The notes beneath the pieces were generated by a model that was given only the letters and a program-made list of their open reading frames with translations, searched no databases and had not been told where the DNA came from. A stretch of 64,000 nucleotides of DNA, from positions 13,998,385 through 14,062,384 of the forward strand of contig OZ038472.1 in assembly GCA_964036295.1 (NCBI GenBank), given 5' to 3'. This DNA is from Plumapathes pennacea (lineage: Eukaryota; Cnidaria; Anthozoa; Antipatharia; Myriopathidae). Numbering within the stretch: position 1 is the stretch's first letter; each line of letters opens with the position of its first letter. Positions 47,201 to 57,079 of this stretch are shown piece after piece. The position numbers were made by a program, and so were the translations under genes.

Positions 47201-49771
47201 GTAGACAGAAGGCAATTTTCTGTGGTTACTTCTAGAACACGAATAATTGGAGGTCGTGCGACATTGGTCTGTCATGCACGAGATCTGGTTCAGTATCATG
47301 CTGGTTCAGGTGGCTTCCTTCCGGGTATGCGGGTATGTGGACTTGTGAAAATTAATAGCTGTCGTTCGAGGTAGCTAGAATTGGCTTCGTTTGATACTGT
47401 TTTGAAAAGCTCCCAGTGCATGATTGGCATTGAATTTGGTGTGCTCGATATTACCCGACGAGTTATTTCAGGCTGCTGGGGTCTTTGTTCCAAGATAGAC
47501 TCCTGCAGCGCATTGTTTTCTAACGAAGCATCAAAGCACAAGGTTGGCGGCTCCTTTATACCCTTTGTTCCAAGATGAACGTTTGCAGCTCACTGTTTTT
47601 AAGATCAACTATTGAAGCGGGAGGTTGTCGGCTCTGCTGTGTGGTCTATGGGGTGAAAGTCTTTGATAAAAGGTGGATTGTAGCAGTGCAGTTGTTTTCA
47701 AGAGAAGCATCGAAGATACTCCAGATGTGCGATGTTTTCTCGCTGAGAACCATCCGGAACCATAAGGCGAGGTTGCTCTTCGGCCACAGTTCGAACTAGT
47801 TTTGCCACTTATGCACATTTTTGGTGCTCGATTTTTGTGCACCTTTCTTTCTTATTCTTTCATGCTAAACCCATCCACTTGCAGTGGCAAATCGATCTCA
47901 ACTTCCAAGAACTTTCAAATCTCGATGAGTACATAGTTATAGAAGCAGTGCTCATGAGAAGGTATGACCCCCGGGGGGGTGGGGGTGGGGGTACTCCCAT
48001 ATGTAATCCATATAGGTATGTGCCGCCCCAAAGGGTATCATTTTCAAGCATTTTTAGTCTGAAATAGGGTATCAATTTTGCCTTTTTGGTCTGGGATAGG
48101 TATTATTTTAACAGAAATATGTCGCCGCGGACATTGCACGGCAAATGGAAGAAAACACAGAGTGGAAATCGTTGCAAAAGAACAAAAAATCTCTAAATAA
48201 AAGGTTTGAAATAGGGTATAAATTTCGAAGTCAGGTCTGAAATAGGATATAGAAAATTAGGTATTTTGGTCTGAAATAGGGTAAGGGTTTTTAGGACCGG
48301 ACAGCACACCCCCACCCAAAATTATGATGAGTGTCCCCCCCCCCCCCCGGGTGTGACCACTTAAGCGAAAGTTCTAAATGAGTTATACACTCTAATGGCA
48401 GCGCCCGCTTCCTCCTCCTGAACTGGCAAATGAAACTTAAAGTGGGACTGATTGGTTATGACAATAATAATATTTATAATTTGATAATATCTTGCCAAAC
48501 ATTTACGATATACTATTGATTAATTTACTTAATTAATGTGCAGGAAATAATGTTGCATTAGACCTGTAGGGAAACGAACTATGTGTACTGTAACTACAGA
48601 AAAAAATTAACACCATCATGGTTGTATTTCCATTACCTTCAGTAAAGTTACAAGAAGTTTTCCACTGCCCACTGTGAAGGTTTTTGATTTTCTTTCGCCC
48701 TTTGTTGTCCAGGTGATGTCAAGAACTGAGCTACAACAACATGTTGAAAAGTACATGGCCTCGCACATGTCTCTTCTCTTGAAAATGGCATTTGATTTGT
48801 CTAGAGATGTGGAGTCACTCATGTGTCGCACACCTGGATTGGTCTCCAGAAACCCCAGCTTCATGACTGATTATGACAACGTCATTTCAGACATCCTTAC
48901 TCGAGTGCAGGGTGTAGGCGGAGATCACAGAGAGTTGAGGGAGAAAGTCCAAAAGCAAAGCGAACGGATTACGATTTTAGAGAGGGGCATGGCAACGATG
49001 AGGATATCCGCTGATACTGTGTCACCGATTACAGATGAATCAGGTGGGCCCGGTCTACCCGCAAATGAAGTGACCCGCAGAGTGACGAACCTGGAGAACA
49101 GGACAGCGGACCACGAAGTTCTTTTGGTGGAGAACAACCGAAATGTCGATGACCTCAGGCAGCAAGTGAACAGCTTGAACAGGCAGGACGAAGCAGCTAT
49201 GGAAACTGTCAGACGACTGGAGAGAAAAGTGGAGTCTCACGAGCACGTGCTGGCCATACGAAACGTGGCGTTAGCAGATCTGGAAGAGTTTGTCAGACAA
49301 CAGCAAGTATCCAGCTATGATGGAGCTCTACTGTGGAAGATCCCTGACTATGCACGCAAGAAGAATGATGCTGTTTCAGGAAGGCAGACGTCGTTCTACA
49401 GTCCCTGTTTCTACACCAGTCGCCATGGCTACAAGATGTGCGTTCGCATGTACCTTAACGGAGACGGCATGGGCAAAGGCACTCACATCTCAGTGTTCTT
49501 TGTTGTCATGCGCGGGCAGTTTGACGCTCTGCTGCGCTGGCCATTCAGACAGAAAGTAACCATCATGCTGTTGGATCAGGACAACGTGGAGCACGTGATC
49601 GATGCTTTCAGACCAGACCCCAACAGTTCATCTTTTCAGAGACCACGGAGAGAGATGAACGTGGCCAGCGGTTGCCCGTTGTTCTGTTCGCTGTCGGAGT
49701 TAAGTAAGCATGCTTATGTGAGAGATGACATCATGTTTATGAAAATCATTGTTGACACTTCTGATCTATGA
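41056..49771 (+). CDS. TRAF: TRAF-family adaptor / RING E3 ligase, gene 3
   Basis: Coding exons: 41056-41201, 41511-41574, 42473-42577, 43165-43332, 43609-43686, 46777-46866, 48713-49771, giving 569 residues. All junctions are GT-AG and frame is continuous. RING (type B, C20 to D62), zinc fingers, coiled coil and MATH domain follow the order of its neighbours. Odd points: a second, broken exon 3 at 42087-42191; Phe143 where the other genes have Cys (KECKFRLH); and Tyr231 at the fourth ligand position of the last zinc finger. Intron 1 is short (309 nt) compared with gene 1. A MARE-like site precedes the gene, and AATAAA lies 202 bp after the stop. The gene converges on gene 4. Expected role: cytoplasmic receptor adaptor and E3 ligase. 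Confidence 0.93.
42087..42191 (+). pseudogene. Duplicated, donor-less copy of gene 3 exon 3
   Basis: It has an ATACAG acceptor and a full frame VFPDNFMRREIRALIIHCPH onward, but the last base and donor (G|GTAC in the real exon at 42473-42577) are replaced. Right after the break, 42192-42226 is an inverted copy of 42152-42188, making a hairpin with almost no loop. Flanking introns are duplicated too (41964-42020 and 42355-42410 match), so a ~390-bp tandem duplication occurred first. Without a donor it is probably skipped; if included it would read to a stop at about 42312. Confidence 0.85.
45131..46213. repeat. ~550-bp tandem duplication in gene 3 intron 5
   Basis: Unit A (about 45131-45689) and unit B (45690-46213) share many blocks: GGATACTGTGGACC, GAACAAAATGGCG, GTTGTCGAGGTAAGAGCCGA, GGTAAGCGTCACGATG, TTCGAAGCTTTTT, CGACGTTTGTTA. 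Each unit begins with a Cys-rich reading frame of about 33 codons ending in a stop (unit B: GFQCGYCGPIERVTDD, then HRCKCSSNTWDRL). The frame is kept in both copies despite base changes. It could be a captured terminal exon of an unrelated gene. Confidence 0.75.
47968..48352. repeat. G-run/C-run bounded element in gene 3 intron 6
   Basis: Begins CCCCCGGGGGGGTGGGGGTG with GTACTCCCATATGTAATCC and ends in a C-run (48335-48349). The inside repeats 'GGTCTGAAATAGGGTAT' at least four times. It resembles the G-bounded elements at 5699 and 26680 in having homopolymer ends. Confidence 0.7.
48713..49771 (+). CDS. TRAF: Gene 3 exon 7: coiled coil and MATH domain
   Basis: 1059-nt exon after TTGTCCAG, ending TGA. 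The opening differs from the other genes (VMSRTELQQHVEKYMASH), then homogenised sequence follows. In the coiled coil the paralogs' RQLEAA is RQDEAA here, placing an Asp in a heptad-rich stretch. The MATH domain is intact from YDGALLWKIPDY to IIVDTSDL. Confidence 0.95.
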   Translation: MMSRTELQQHVEKYMASHMSLLLKMAFDLSRDVESLMCRTPGLVSRNPSFMTDYDNVISDILTRVQGVGGDHRELREKVQKQSERITILERGMATMRISADTVSPITDESGGPGLPANEVTRRVTNLENRTADHEVLLVENNRNVDDLRQQVNSLNRQDEAAMETVRRLERKVESHEHVLAIRNVALADLEEFVRQQQVSSYDGALLWKIPDYARKKNDAVSGRQTSFYSPCFYTSRHGYKMCVRMYLNGDGMGKGTHISVFFVVMRGQFDALLRWPFRQKVTIMLLDQDNVEHVIDAFRPDPNSSSFQRPRREMNVASGCPLFCSLSELSKHAYVRDDIMFMKIIVDTSDL

Positions 49772-49972
49772 AGCTTTGTACAAGTGAGCTGGTAACTGCT
49801 CCTTGTTCTTATTTTAGATAGCTTGTTAAAATTGCTCATGCTATGGATGACGCCGTTTATGAAGATTATAATTGTAATCTGATACGTACTGTTCAGCCCG
49901 GTCAGTCATTTAGAAATATGTCTGCTTTTTTGTTGCATGCTTGTTTTAGGCTTGTGACGTCTGCCAAACGTC

Positions 49973-49978
49973 AATAAA
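49973..49978 (+). terminator. AATAAA polyadenylation signal, gene 3
   Basis: Canonical AATAAA 202 bp after the gene 3 stop, followed by a T-rich stretch from about 50007. Position and sequence fit a poly(A) site. Confidence 0.7.
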
Positions 49979-51784
49979 GAATTTCAGTGTCACTTAACTG
50001 CTCCCTTTTATTTCTTTATTTTTTTTCCAGGTTATGGTTGTTTCTTCTCACCTTTCTCTTGTTTCTATCTCTGTTGTCTATTTCTTGTTAGCCATTTCGT
50101 AGTTGTGCAAAGTTAATGAAATTAAATATAGAGAACGCTCTGTTACAACAAAGATCACATCCAAATTAGTAAGTATGCCAGGTTTTAGCACGATTGGTCC
50201 ATCACTAACGGGTTGACGAGCTATTAAAGTCAGGAAAATGGAAAACTTTAGGATGGAACGTAGGACGTTTGCCCCCTTTGATCAATTTTGTACAAAACTG
50301 CCAATTCTGAAACTCTTCCTAATTCCTTCCTCTTAAACCTCTACAGCCCTATTATTCTGTTATATTTGAAATCTATGTAACCCAGCAAGTAAGAAGAATA
50401 GTTGGTCTCTTTAACTTCTTAACTGCTATAACTGCACCCATACCTGCTGTCTTCTTATAAGAGAATAGAGGCCTGCCGACACAAACTAACTCTGCATATT
50501 ATTTGGTCGAATTCAGTTGGTTTTTCCTTCTGTTTCTGACAACAATTGTTGCGTCTGTCTGTTTCCTATGTGTGCCAGTCTTTACGAGCGTGCGCAGAAA
50601 TTTCACTTGTGATTTACTCAGATTCTTGGTCCTCACTAGCGCACAAGAAGAGCGAATGTGGCGACATAACCATAGGTGTCAAACATGCACGTCCGTTCCT
50701 TATCTTATGCTTATGTCGCCACTGTCGCTCTCTTGTGCTCATGCTTGTGCGCTAGTGAGGACAGTTTAATGTTTCACCGATACTCCAATGCGAACAATCA
50801 TATGCAAAGCTGGAATTCGCGCACACGTATTGCGCTAGTTAAGTTAATGACGTTTGACCGACTAGTGATCTAGCTTACCGTTCGTTGTAGGGAGGTGGCT
50901 GTTGTTGGAAGATAGTGGAAGTGTAATAGGACCATGCAGCACAACATTAGTTGGACTTGTGGCAGATAACCCGATGGCCGGAAGCGGTTGTATCCGCAAG
51001 TTGCGATTAGGTACAAACTTCTGTGACATTTTAAATCCCGAAACAAGATTTCGCTCACTGCACGACTTCGTCAAAATCCTTTGAGTTGGATCAATACTTT
51101 TTGCTGTATTTCATCAAAACTTTGCAGTTGACATGGCCACGATTTTGAGAGAAAGTGTTTGATTAATTCTGATCAGGGGGTCAGTTTAAACGAGCTTTGA
51201 ACACTGGGCCCTGGCCGTTTGAGTGGAAGTTTGATTGTAGTATGAGCGAATTCATAATCTTTGCGATCAACTTTTTGTAACTGTTCAATTTTTGAAGGGT
51301 ATTGGTTTACTTGGCAAAATGGGGACTTGAAGGAGAGTCAATGTATTTCCTTGGGTGGCGGAAATCTGGGCCCTTGATATTCACACACTGTGGAACGCAC
51401 TGTGCATGGAAAAGTCTTGCTATTGAACCCATGAAAAAGGAGATAACGGAAGAACGTTTCAGTAAATTATTTAATATCACACTTCCATGCATGTAACAAA
51501 ATTTACACACCAATATTGACGGATTATAGAGGTGAACATTGATAGGGACCTGGACATCACTTCCGTTGTCAGCGTTCTTGGTCTCGATAAGTTTAAGATC
51601 GTATGCAAGCCCCATTTTTTCTTGTGCACATCATTTTGATTTAGAAAACAAACTATGCATTGTACTTGAGTATCAAGTCAAACTTATCGTTCTTAAAATT
51701 TCTGTGTAATGACCGCTGACTCAAAAAGTAAGGTGATTGCAGAGTTTGAGATCACGCCTAAATACGCTCACACATGTACTGAAT
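49979..51784. other. Spacer between convergent genes 3 and 4
   Basis: No gene supported apart from the hairpin element at 50629-50762. Short frames around 50902-51615 have no recognised family. Confidence 0.5.
50629..50762. mobile_element. Hairpin MITE with GTCCTCACTAGCGC termini, copy 2
   Basis: Shares both termini, the GGCGACATAA block and CTTATGTCGCCACTGTCGCT with the element at 20154-20329. The left arm is shorter (GCACAAGAAGAGCGAATG), so one arm has lost repeat units. Confidence 0.85.
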
Positions 51785-51951
51785 TATCTGTTATTAAAGT
51801 AAAGTAAAATATCTTTATTTATACACGGTCAGTATATCAGCTAGTAGCTGGTGGGGCCGTGTTGGTGGAAGAGCTGTAGAAAGCAGACAGGTTTGGAAGG
51901 GAAAAACCGTTGGAGTTGGCTCCTCGGATGAAAAACCTTCCTACTACTGCC
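51785..51951 (-). mobile_element. SINE-like fragment, opposite strand
   Basis: On the - strand it has the body of the element at 34718 (AGGTTTTTCATCCGAGGAG, CAACTCCAACGGTTTTTCCC, CACGGCCCCACCAGC). It then continues with a GTATAAATAAAGATATTTTA-type tail not obvious in the first copy. The tRNA-like head is missing. Its AATAAA (- strand, 51814-51819) could serve as a poly(A) signal for gene 4, about 500 bp past the stop. Confidence 0.6.
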
Positions 51952-52322
51952 GACCTGTAAACAAGTCTAGTTTAGTGCCTACCACCATGATTGTGACATG
52001 CATACCCCAAAAATATTTCTTAAAACGCCTCCAATGCGCACATATATTTTGCAAGATATTGAAAACGGCCCGGAATATTTAATGTCCAGGATAAACTGCT
52101 ATAGACACAATCAATTAAACGTGCCGTTATTCCCTTTTATATCATCCTAACCTACAAAATTCTCATTAAAACCAATGGAAACAATACAATTTTGATGTGG
52201 ACCGTTTACAAAGTGGTGTTGGCTGTTACCACCCCAAACGACGCGGACGTTCTTGATTACTGGGGGCATGCACGTCACAATCAATGGTGGTAGGCGCTAA
52301 ACTCGACTTGTTTACAGGTCCG
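51952..52322. mobile_element. 371-bp element with GACCTGTAAACAAGTC terminal repeats
   Basis: About 60 bp at each end pair in inverted orientation, sharing GACCTGTAAACAAGTC, GTTTAG, GCCTACCACCAT and TTGTGAC. The interior (52014-52262) is noncoding. The right terminal repeat includes the final codons of gene 4. Whether this is a transposed MITE or a local inverted duplication of the gene 4 3' end cannot be decided from this copy. Confidence 0.7.
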
Positions 52323-53370
52323 ACGTGTCAACAATAATCTTCATAAACATGACGTCATCTCTCACATACGCATGCTTATTGAACTCCGACAAAGCACAGA
52401 ACAGGGGGCAACCGCTGGCCACGTTCATCTCTCTCCGCGGTCTCTGGAAAGATGAACTGTTGGGGTCTGGTCTGAAGGCGTCGATCACGTGCTCCCTGTC
52501 GTCCTGATCCAACAGCATGATGGTTACCTTCTGTCTGAATGGCCAGCGGAGTAGCGCATCAAACTGCCCGCGCATGACAGCAAAGAACACCGAGATGTGA
52601 GTGCCTTTGCCCATGCCGTCTCCATTCAGGTACAACCTTGCGCACATCTTGTAGCCATGTCGACTGGTGTAGAAGCAGGGACTGTAGAACGACGTCTGCC
52701 TTCCTGAAACAGCATCATTCTTCTTGCGTGCATAGTCAGGGATCTTCCATAGTAGAGCTCCATCATAGCTGGATACTTGTTGTTGTCTGGCAAACTCTTC
52801 CAGATCTGCTAACGCCACGTTTCGTATGGCCAGCACGTGCTCGTGAGACTCCACCTTCCTCTCCAGTCGTCTGACGGTTTCCAGAGCTGCTTCAAGCTGC
52901 CGGTTCAAGCTGTTCACTTGCTGCCTGAGGTCATCAACATTTCGGTTGTTCTCCACCAAAAGAACTTCGTGATCCGCTGTCCTGTTCTCTAGGTTCGTCA
53001 CTCTGCGGGTCACTTCATTTGCGGGTAGCCCGGGCCCACCTGATTCATCTGTAATCGGTGACACAGTTCCAGCGGATATCCTCATCGTTGCCATGCCCCT
53101 CTCTAGAGTTCGTATCTGTTCGCTTTGCTCTTGGGGTATCCTCCTCAACTCTGTGTGATCTCCGCCTACACCACGCACTCGAGCAAGGATGTCTGATATG
53201 ACGTTTTCATAATCAGTCATGAAGCTGGGGTTTCTTGAGACCAATCCAGGGGTGCGACACATGAGCGACTCAAGATCTCTGGACACATTCAGTGCCGTTT
53301 TCAAGAGACGAGAGACATGAGAACTTACATGTTGCTGCCGATGCAGCTGCATGTCACTCCTAGACATTGG
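52312..53370 (-). CDS. TRAF: Gene 4 exon 7: coiled coil and MATH domain
   Basis: 1059-nt exon after TTCCAG. It opens PMSRSDMQLHRQQHVSSH, giving an H-x3-H zinc-finger end like vertebrate TRAF3. Differences from gene 1 concentrate in the first 90 codons. After GMATMRISAGTVSPITDE the four genes are nearly the same. Small MATH changes: FFAVMRG for FFVVMRG, and DQDDREHV for DQDNVEHV. Confidence 0.95.
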   Translation of the reverse strand, partial: PMSRSDMQLHRQQHVSSHVSRLLKTALNVSRDLESLMCRTPGLVSRNPSFMTDYENVISDILARVRGVGGDHTELRRIPQEQSEQIRTLERGMATMRISAGTVSPITDESGGPGLPANEVTRRVTNLENRTADHEVLLVENNRNVDDLRQQVNSLNRQLEAALETVRRLERKVESHEHVLAIRNVALADLEEFARQQQVSSYDGALLWKIPDYARKKNDAVSGRQTSFYSPCFYTSRHGYKMCARLYLNGDGMGKGTHISVFFAVMRGQFDALLRWPFRQKVTIMLLDQDDREHVIDAFRPDPNSSSFQRPRREMNVASGCPLFCALSEFNKHAYVRDDVMFMKIIVDTSDL

Positions 53371-56300
53371 CTGGAACAACAAAAACAGCAGCATCAACAA
53401 CCACAACAACAACAATAACAACAATAACTCTATAATAAACAAACGTAATTGTTCAAGGATTTGGGGAGCAGTTGGTTAAACTAAGTAACAGTTAACCAAA
53501 AAGCAAATAATCGTTTCAGTGACTACAACAATTGGCCCTCGATCGTGACAAGCGCCACTGAGGTATACCTTATTTTTAGAGCATCCCGCTTCAGCAAACG
53601 GACGCGGTCCTTGAACGCCGTCACAATCACCAAAGAGGGGATCTTGATGTTGTGCCATCTGAGTAAAAATAAACAAAACGCACGGCAACCACTGCCACAA
53701 ATATGTATTTATTCAAAGGCCAAGAAAGAAACGTTACATACTGTACATGCATCTAGAATAGTAACACAGTATGTGCGCCTTTCGAGATTGATACATTAAA
53801 AAGTACACGTGTAACAATCACAAGATAACGACAACGGCTATGTAACGCCGCCTCAAGGATTTGTCGTCCTCCCCCCCTCCCCCCCCCCCCACTCCTCCCC
53901 TTCTTAAGCCCTGTTTGCTGTCCCTATTGCGTGCGGGCGCGCACAATTTTTCTTCTGATGTTTCCGCCATCTTGGAAGAGTTTATAGTTGATGTACCTTT
54001 GCTCGTGCCACTCCATCCTTGCTGCACTTTGGACAGATGATGGGATAGGCTGGACAGTCGTTGTTGTGGTGGATCTAGGAGGTATAACTTGCATTAATAC
54101 TTATTAAAATTGTGGGCTTGTACAAATTTGGTGAAGGCCAAAGGTTCTAGTGGGCTTCGCCCTTTAATAGATCCGCTTCCCAGCCCGGAGCAACTGTAGA
54201 ATTCCCTGTCACATTGAAAACGTTACAGGAAAAGGACTGGCTACACGGTACGCAGTAAATAAAATTATTCTAAGTGTCTTACGCGGTGCGCGGTACGCAG
54301 TCTGGTAGCCAAGTACCTAATAGATTGGACTACTTTTGGCGAGGAAATATGCACAGATAATTGTCCGAGGATATTATCTGTTCCGAGAAGCGAACAGTTG
54401 CCAGAGAGCGAAGCTCGAGGGCAACTGTGAGCTTTGAGGAACAGATAATGTCTAAGGACAATTATCTGTGCATATTTCCGAAGCCAAAAGTAGTTTATTG
54501 TCGTTATTATCCTTCAAATATTTCCTCTCGCAGCGCAAATAACGGCGCGAAAACTGTAAAGCATTTTAGTGCTTTCTGGAACTTCTTTTTCGACCAATAA
54601 ATTGATGTCCTCCTCACAAGTCATCTTGTGATGATTTTTGTGACTAAATAAATAGAATTGTGTTCGGATATTGTCAATAAACAGCGTTAGTTCGCCAGGC
54701 GGGGGTTATTCGCTGATAATGTCCGCTCACGAGCAGACGTTTATTCGGTCACATGTCACGATTCTACCAATCATGCGCGGGAGGAAATATTTGATGGGTC
54801 ATAATTGCTGATAACGTCCACTATTTGGTCACGTGTCACGATTCCACCAATCACGTGTGGGAGGAAATATTTGATGGGTCATAAAGGAGAATATTCTGCA
54901 TCCTCTCCCTGAAACAGTATTCCCTGCATTTCCAACCTACTTTTGAGCATAAATATTCTATGATTCTAATAACCATTTTTAACAGGAAAAGGTGGTATAA
55001 CACTAAAAGTGCAACTCAGTGTACGTGTGGTCCACATAGTGATAAAAGTTCCCTTGATGTCAACAAGTTCATTCTAGCATTGCTAGCTAGGGTAAAGGCC
55101 TGTGCAATTGGAAACAACATCATGCACTAAGTGCTTCATGTGATGGTAAGAGCAGCAATTGCAATATTGCACTTTCCATCGTCTATTTTCGTCGGGATCA
55201 TAATTGCAGACATCAAAAACACTGTACAGTTTTGCAAATTTTACGGTAACACTGTTGGGTGATATTGTGTCAACATGTTACGTTCATTTGCACTCAGAGG
55301 TAATGAGCTAATTAATGCATTTATTAATTTATTGTCATGCAAATGTGTAGCTTGACTCCAATTATACTCTAGTGTATTGCCATTAAGTGACTGAAACAGA
55401 CATACATGAAGCAGTAATAGAGCAACAGATACCTGCATCAGGTTCAGTTTGACTTCCTTCTTACAGTAGTTACACTTGTGCAGCCTGCATTTGCACTCCT
55501 TTTCCAAATGCTCCTTCAGATCAGATTTATTCACCAACATACCACATTCTGGGTGGATACAGGGAACTTGTAGGAACTCACAGGACTTGGTGTGCATCTG
55601 CAGGGAAAACAATTTCCAGCTCAAATGACATGGGTACCCACACCATAAATCAATTACTTGATATCACAGGTCTTGGTGTGCATCTGAGGAAAGCCAGTTG
55701 ACACATGCTGTCAATATTTAGACAACCCAGTAAATGTAAACATATACCGACTGTATATATGTGACAGTACCTCAAGGTGTCTCACTTCTCCCTTCCACTT
55801 GCAGCCCAACTCAACATATGTGCACTGAACAATCAACTGCATGATCTCTCTCCTCATGAAGTTGTCTGGAAATACCTATGAGGAATTAAATACTGTGAGG
55901 TGAGTAGACTGTAGCAGAGCACAGGGCTGTATGGTTGGCACTTGGTGTCTCAAAATAATCTGCTCATTTCATGTATCAGGACATAGTTATAGTAGCTGAT
56001 GGCACAGCAAATATCCCCTTACATTCGAGATGTCAAACTATGGCTTACAAATTACTGCAATGATTTACACTGATTGGAATAAATCTACTTTAGCAATACA
56101 TGAAAACCATGAACACAAATATAAAAAAGAAAAAAAAACTTCAACTTGTTTAAAAAAGGGGGGGGGGGGGGGGTGGGGAGGTTACACTAAGTGAGACACT
56201 ACTTGATGTAAGTTTACCTCTTCAAGAGTGAGTATTGTAGAATCTTCCAGACATTTAATGGATGAAATACGTGCATCAGGTCTGGTGGTAAAAGGGCATG

Positions 56301-57079
56301 GGAGTGTCAATAAGCCATTTTGTGTTTCTGCAAATTACATGTATATGAGTACATCAAAATTTGGATGAAAAGGTTGCAATGTTAGTTGTAGTTTCACCTT
56401 AGTTTCCTATCATGGGATACAGTTCACATCTCTGACATTGAGTTTGGGGCACAGTTGAATGTACGTGTCCCTTGTTAGTAGAGCTACAGTATAAACTCAC
56501 AATCTATTCACCATCTAAAAGATATTTACCAAGATCCTAAAAAAGACACCCTTTGGGGTGGTACAATAAAATACCTACATGCAGGCCTATCTACCTTATA
56601 TTATGGCTTACACAAATTTTGTTAAATATTTAAAATTAAGTCCATTGTACGTAAGATTACCAATGTCAAATAGAAAAAGGGTATATGGTCAACTCTCTCT
56701 TATTGGACACCTCTCTGAGGCACACAGCATGCAGATTTGGTCCTTGCCGATTTTCATTTTGTTTCTCTGTATAACCGAACTCTCTCTAAGGCGGACAATA
56801 ACTGCTAATCCTGAGGGTGTCAGCCATTTAAGAGAGAGTTCACTTTAATGTGTAGCTGTATAAATGTATGTACTTTTCGATGATAAAAATAAAAATATTT
56901 GTGATTTTATAGTAATATTTAATATGTACTTACACCACCAGGTTATCCAAGCATGACAAACAGTAGAAGTGACCACAACTCGTCTGCATTGCATCCCTCA
57001 GCAAACGTTTGCATGACACACATTTGTACTTGGGAAGAAGACTGTCCCGGTCTGACTTGGAAAGGTTGAAACCAGGCAT
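52312..57079 (-). CDS. TRAF: TRAF-family adaptor / RING E3 ligase, gene 4
   Basis: Exons in transcript order on the - strand: 57079-56934, 56281-56218, 55875-55771, 55597-55433, 54074-53997, 53658-53569, 53370-52312, giving 568 residues. The gene is the most compact of the four. RING is type A and nearly identical to gene 1, and so are exon 2 and parts of introns. The last zinc finger has Arg205 where genes 1-3 have Cys (GPRPFAEAGC), while its end H226-x3-H230 is the classical form. The coiled-coil start also differs (GGDHTELRRIPQEQSEQI). The MATH domain is complete. The gene ends GAC CTG TAA inside an inverted terminal repeat. Expected role is the same as its neighbours; the Arg change may weaken one zinc finger. 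Confidence 0.93.
54329..54494. mobile_element. Palindromic element in gene 4 intron 4
   Basis: The left end ACTACTTTTGGCGAGGAAAT pairs with GCCAAAAGTAGT at the right end. Arms hold GCACAGATAATTGTCC and ATTATCTGTTCC, and the centre is near 54412. No frame of interest. Confidence 0.8.
54736..54893. repeat. Two-copy ~83-bp tandem repeat in gene 4 intron 4
   Basis: Both copies contain TCACGATTC, ACCAATCA, GGGAGGAAATATTTGATG and GGTCATAA at the same spacing. Confidence 0.8.
55102..55293. mobile_element. Second copy of the MITE at 30235-30448
   Basis: Shares GCTTCATGTGATGGTAAGAG, TCGTCTATTTTCGTC, GATCATAATTGC and the right end CGTTCATTTGCAC. It is more diverged at the left end. Located in gene 4 intron 4. 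Confidence 0.7.
55664..55683 (-). pseudogene. 20-nt remnant of an exon 4 copy in gene 4 intron 3
   Basis: On the - strand CCTCAG is followed by ATGCACACCAAGACCTGTGA, the first 20 nt of exon 4, then by normal intron sequence (TATCAAGTAATTG). The real exon 4 begins 67 nt later. The upstream flank matches that of the orphan exon at 5278-5442. It could act as a decoy acceptor. Confidence 0.8.
56934..57079 (-). CDS. TRAF: Gene 4 exon 1: RING finger, type A
   Basis: Starts MPGFNLSKSDRDSLLPKY and is otherwise the same as gene 1 exon 1, with all six RING ligands of this exon in place. The acceptor before it reads CTAG|GATG, so at least one 5' untranslated exon is likely upstream (toward higher coordinates). 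The donor is GTAAGT. Confidence 0.93.
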
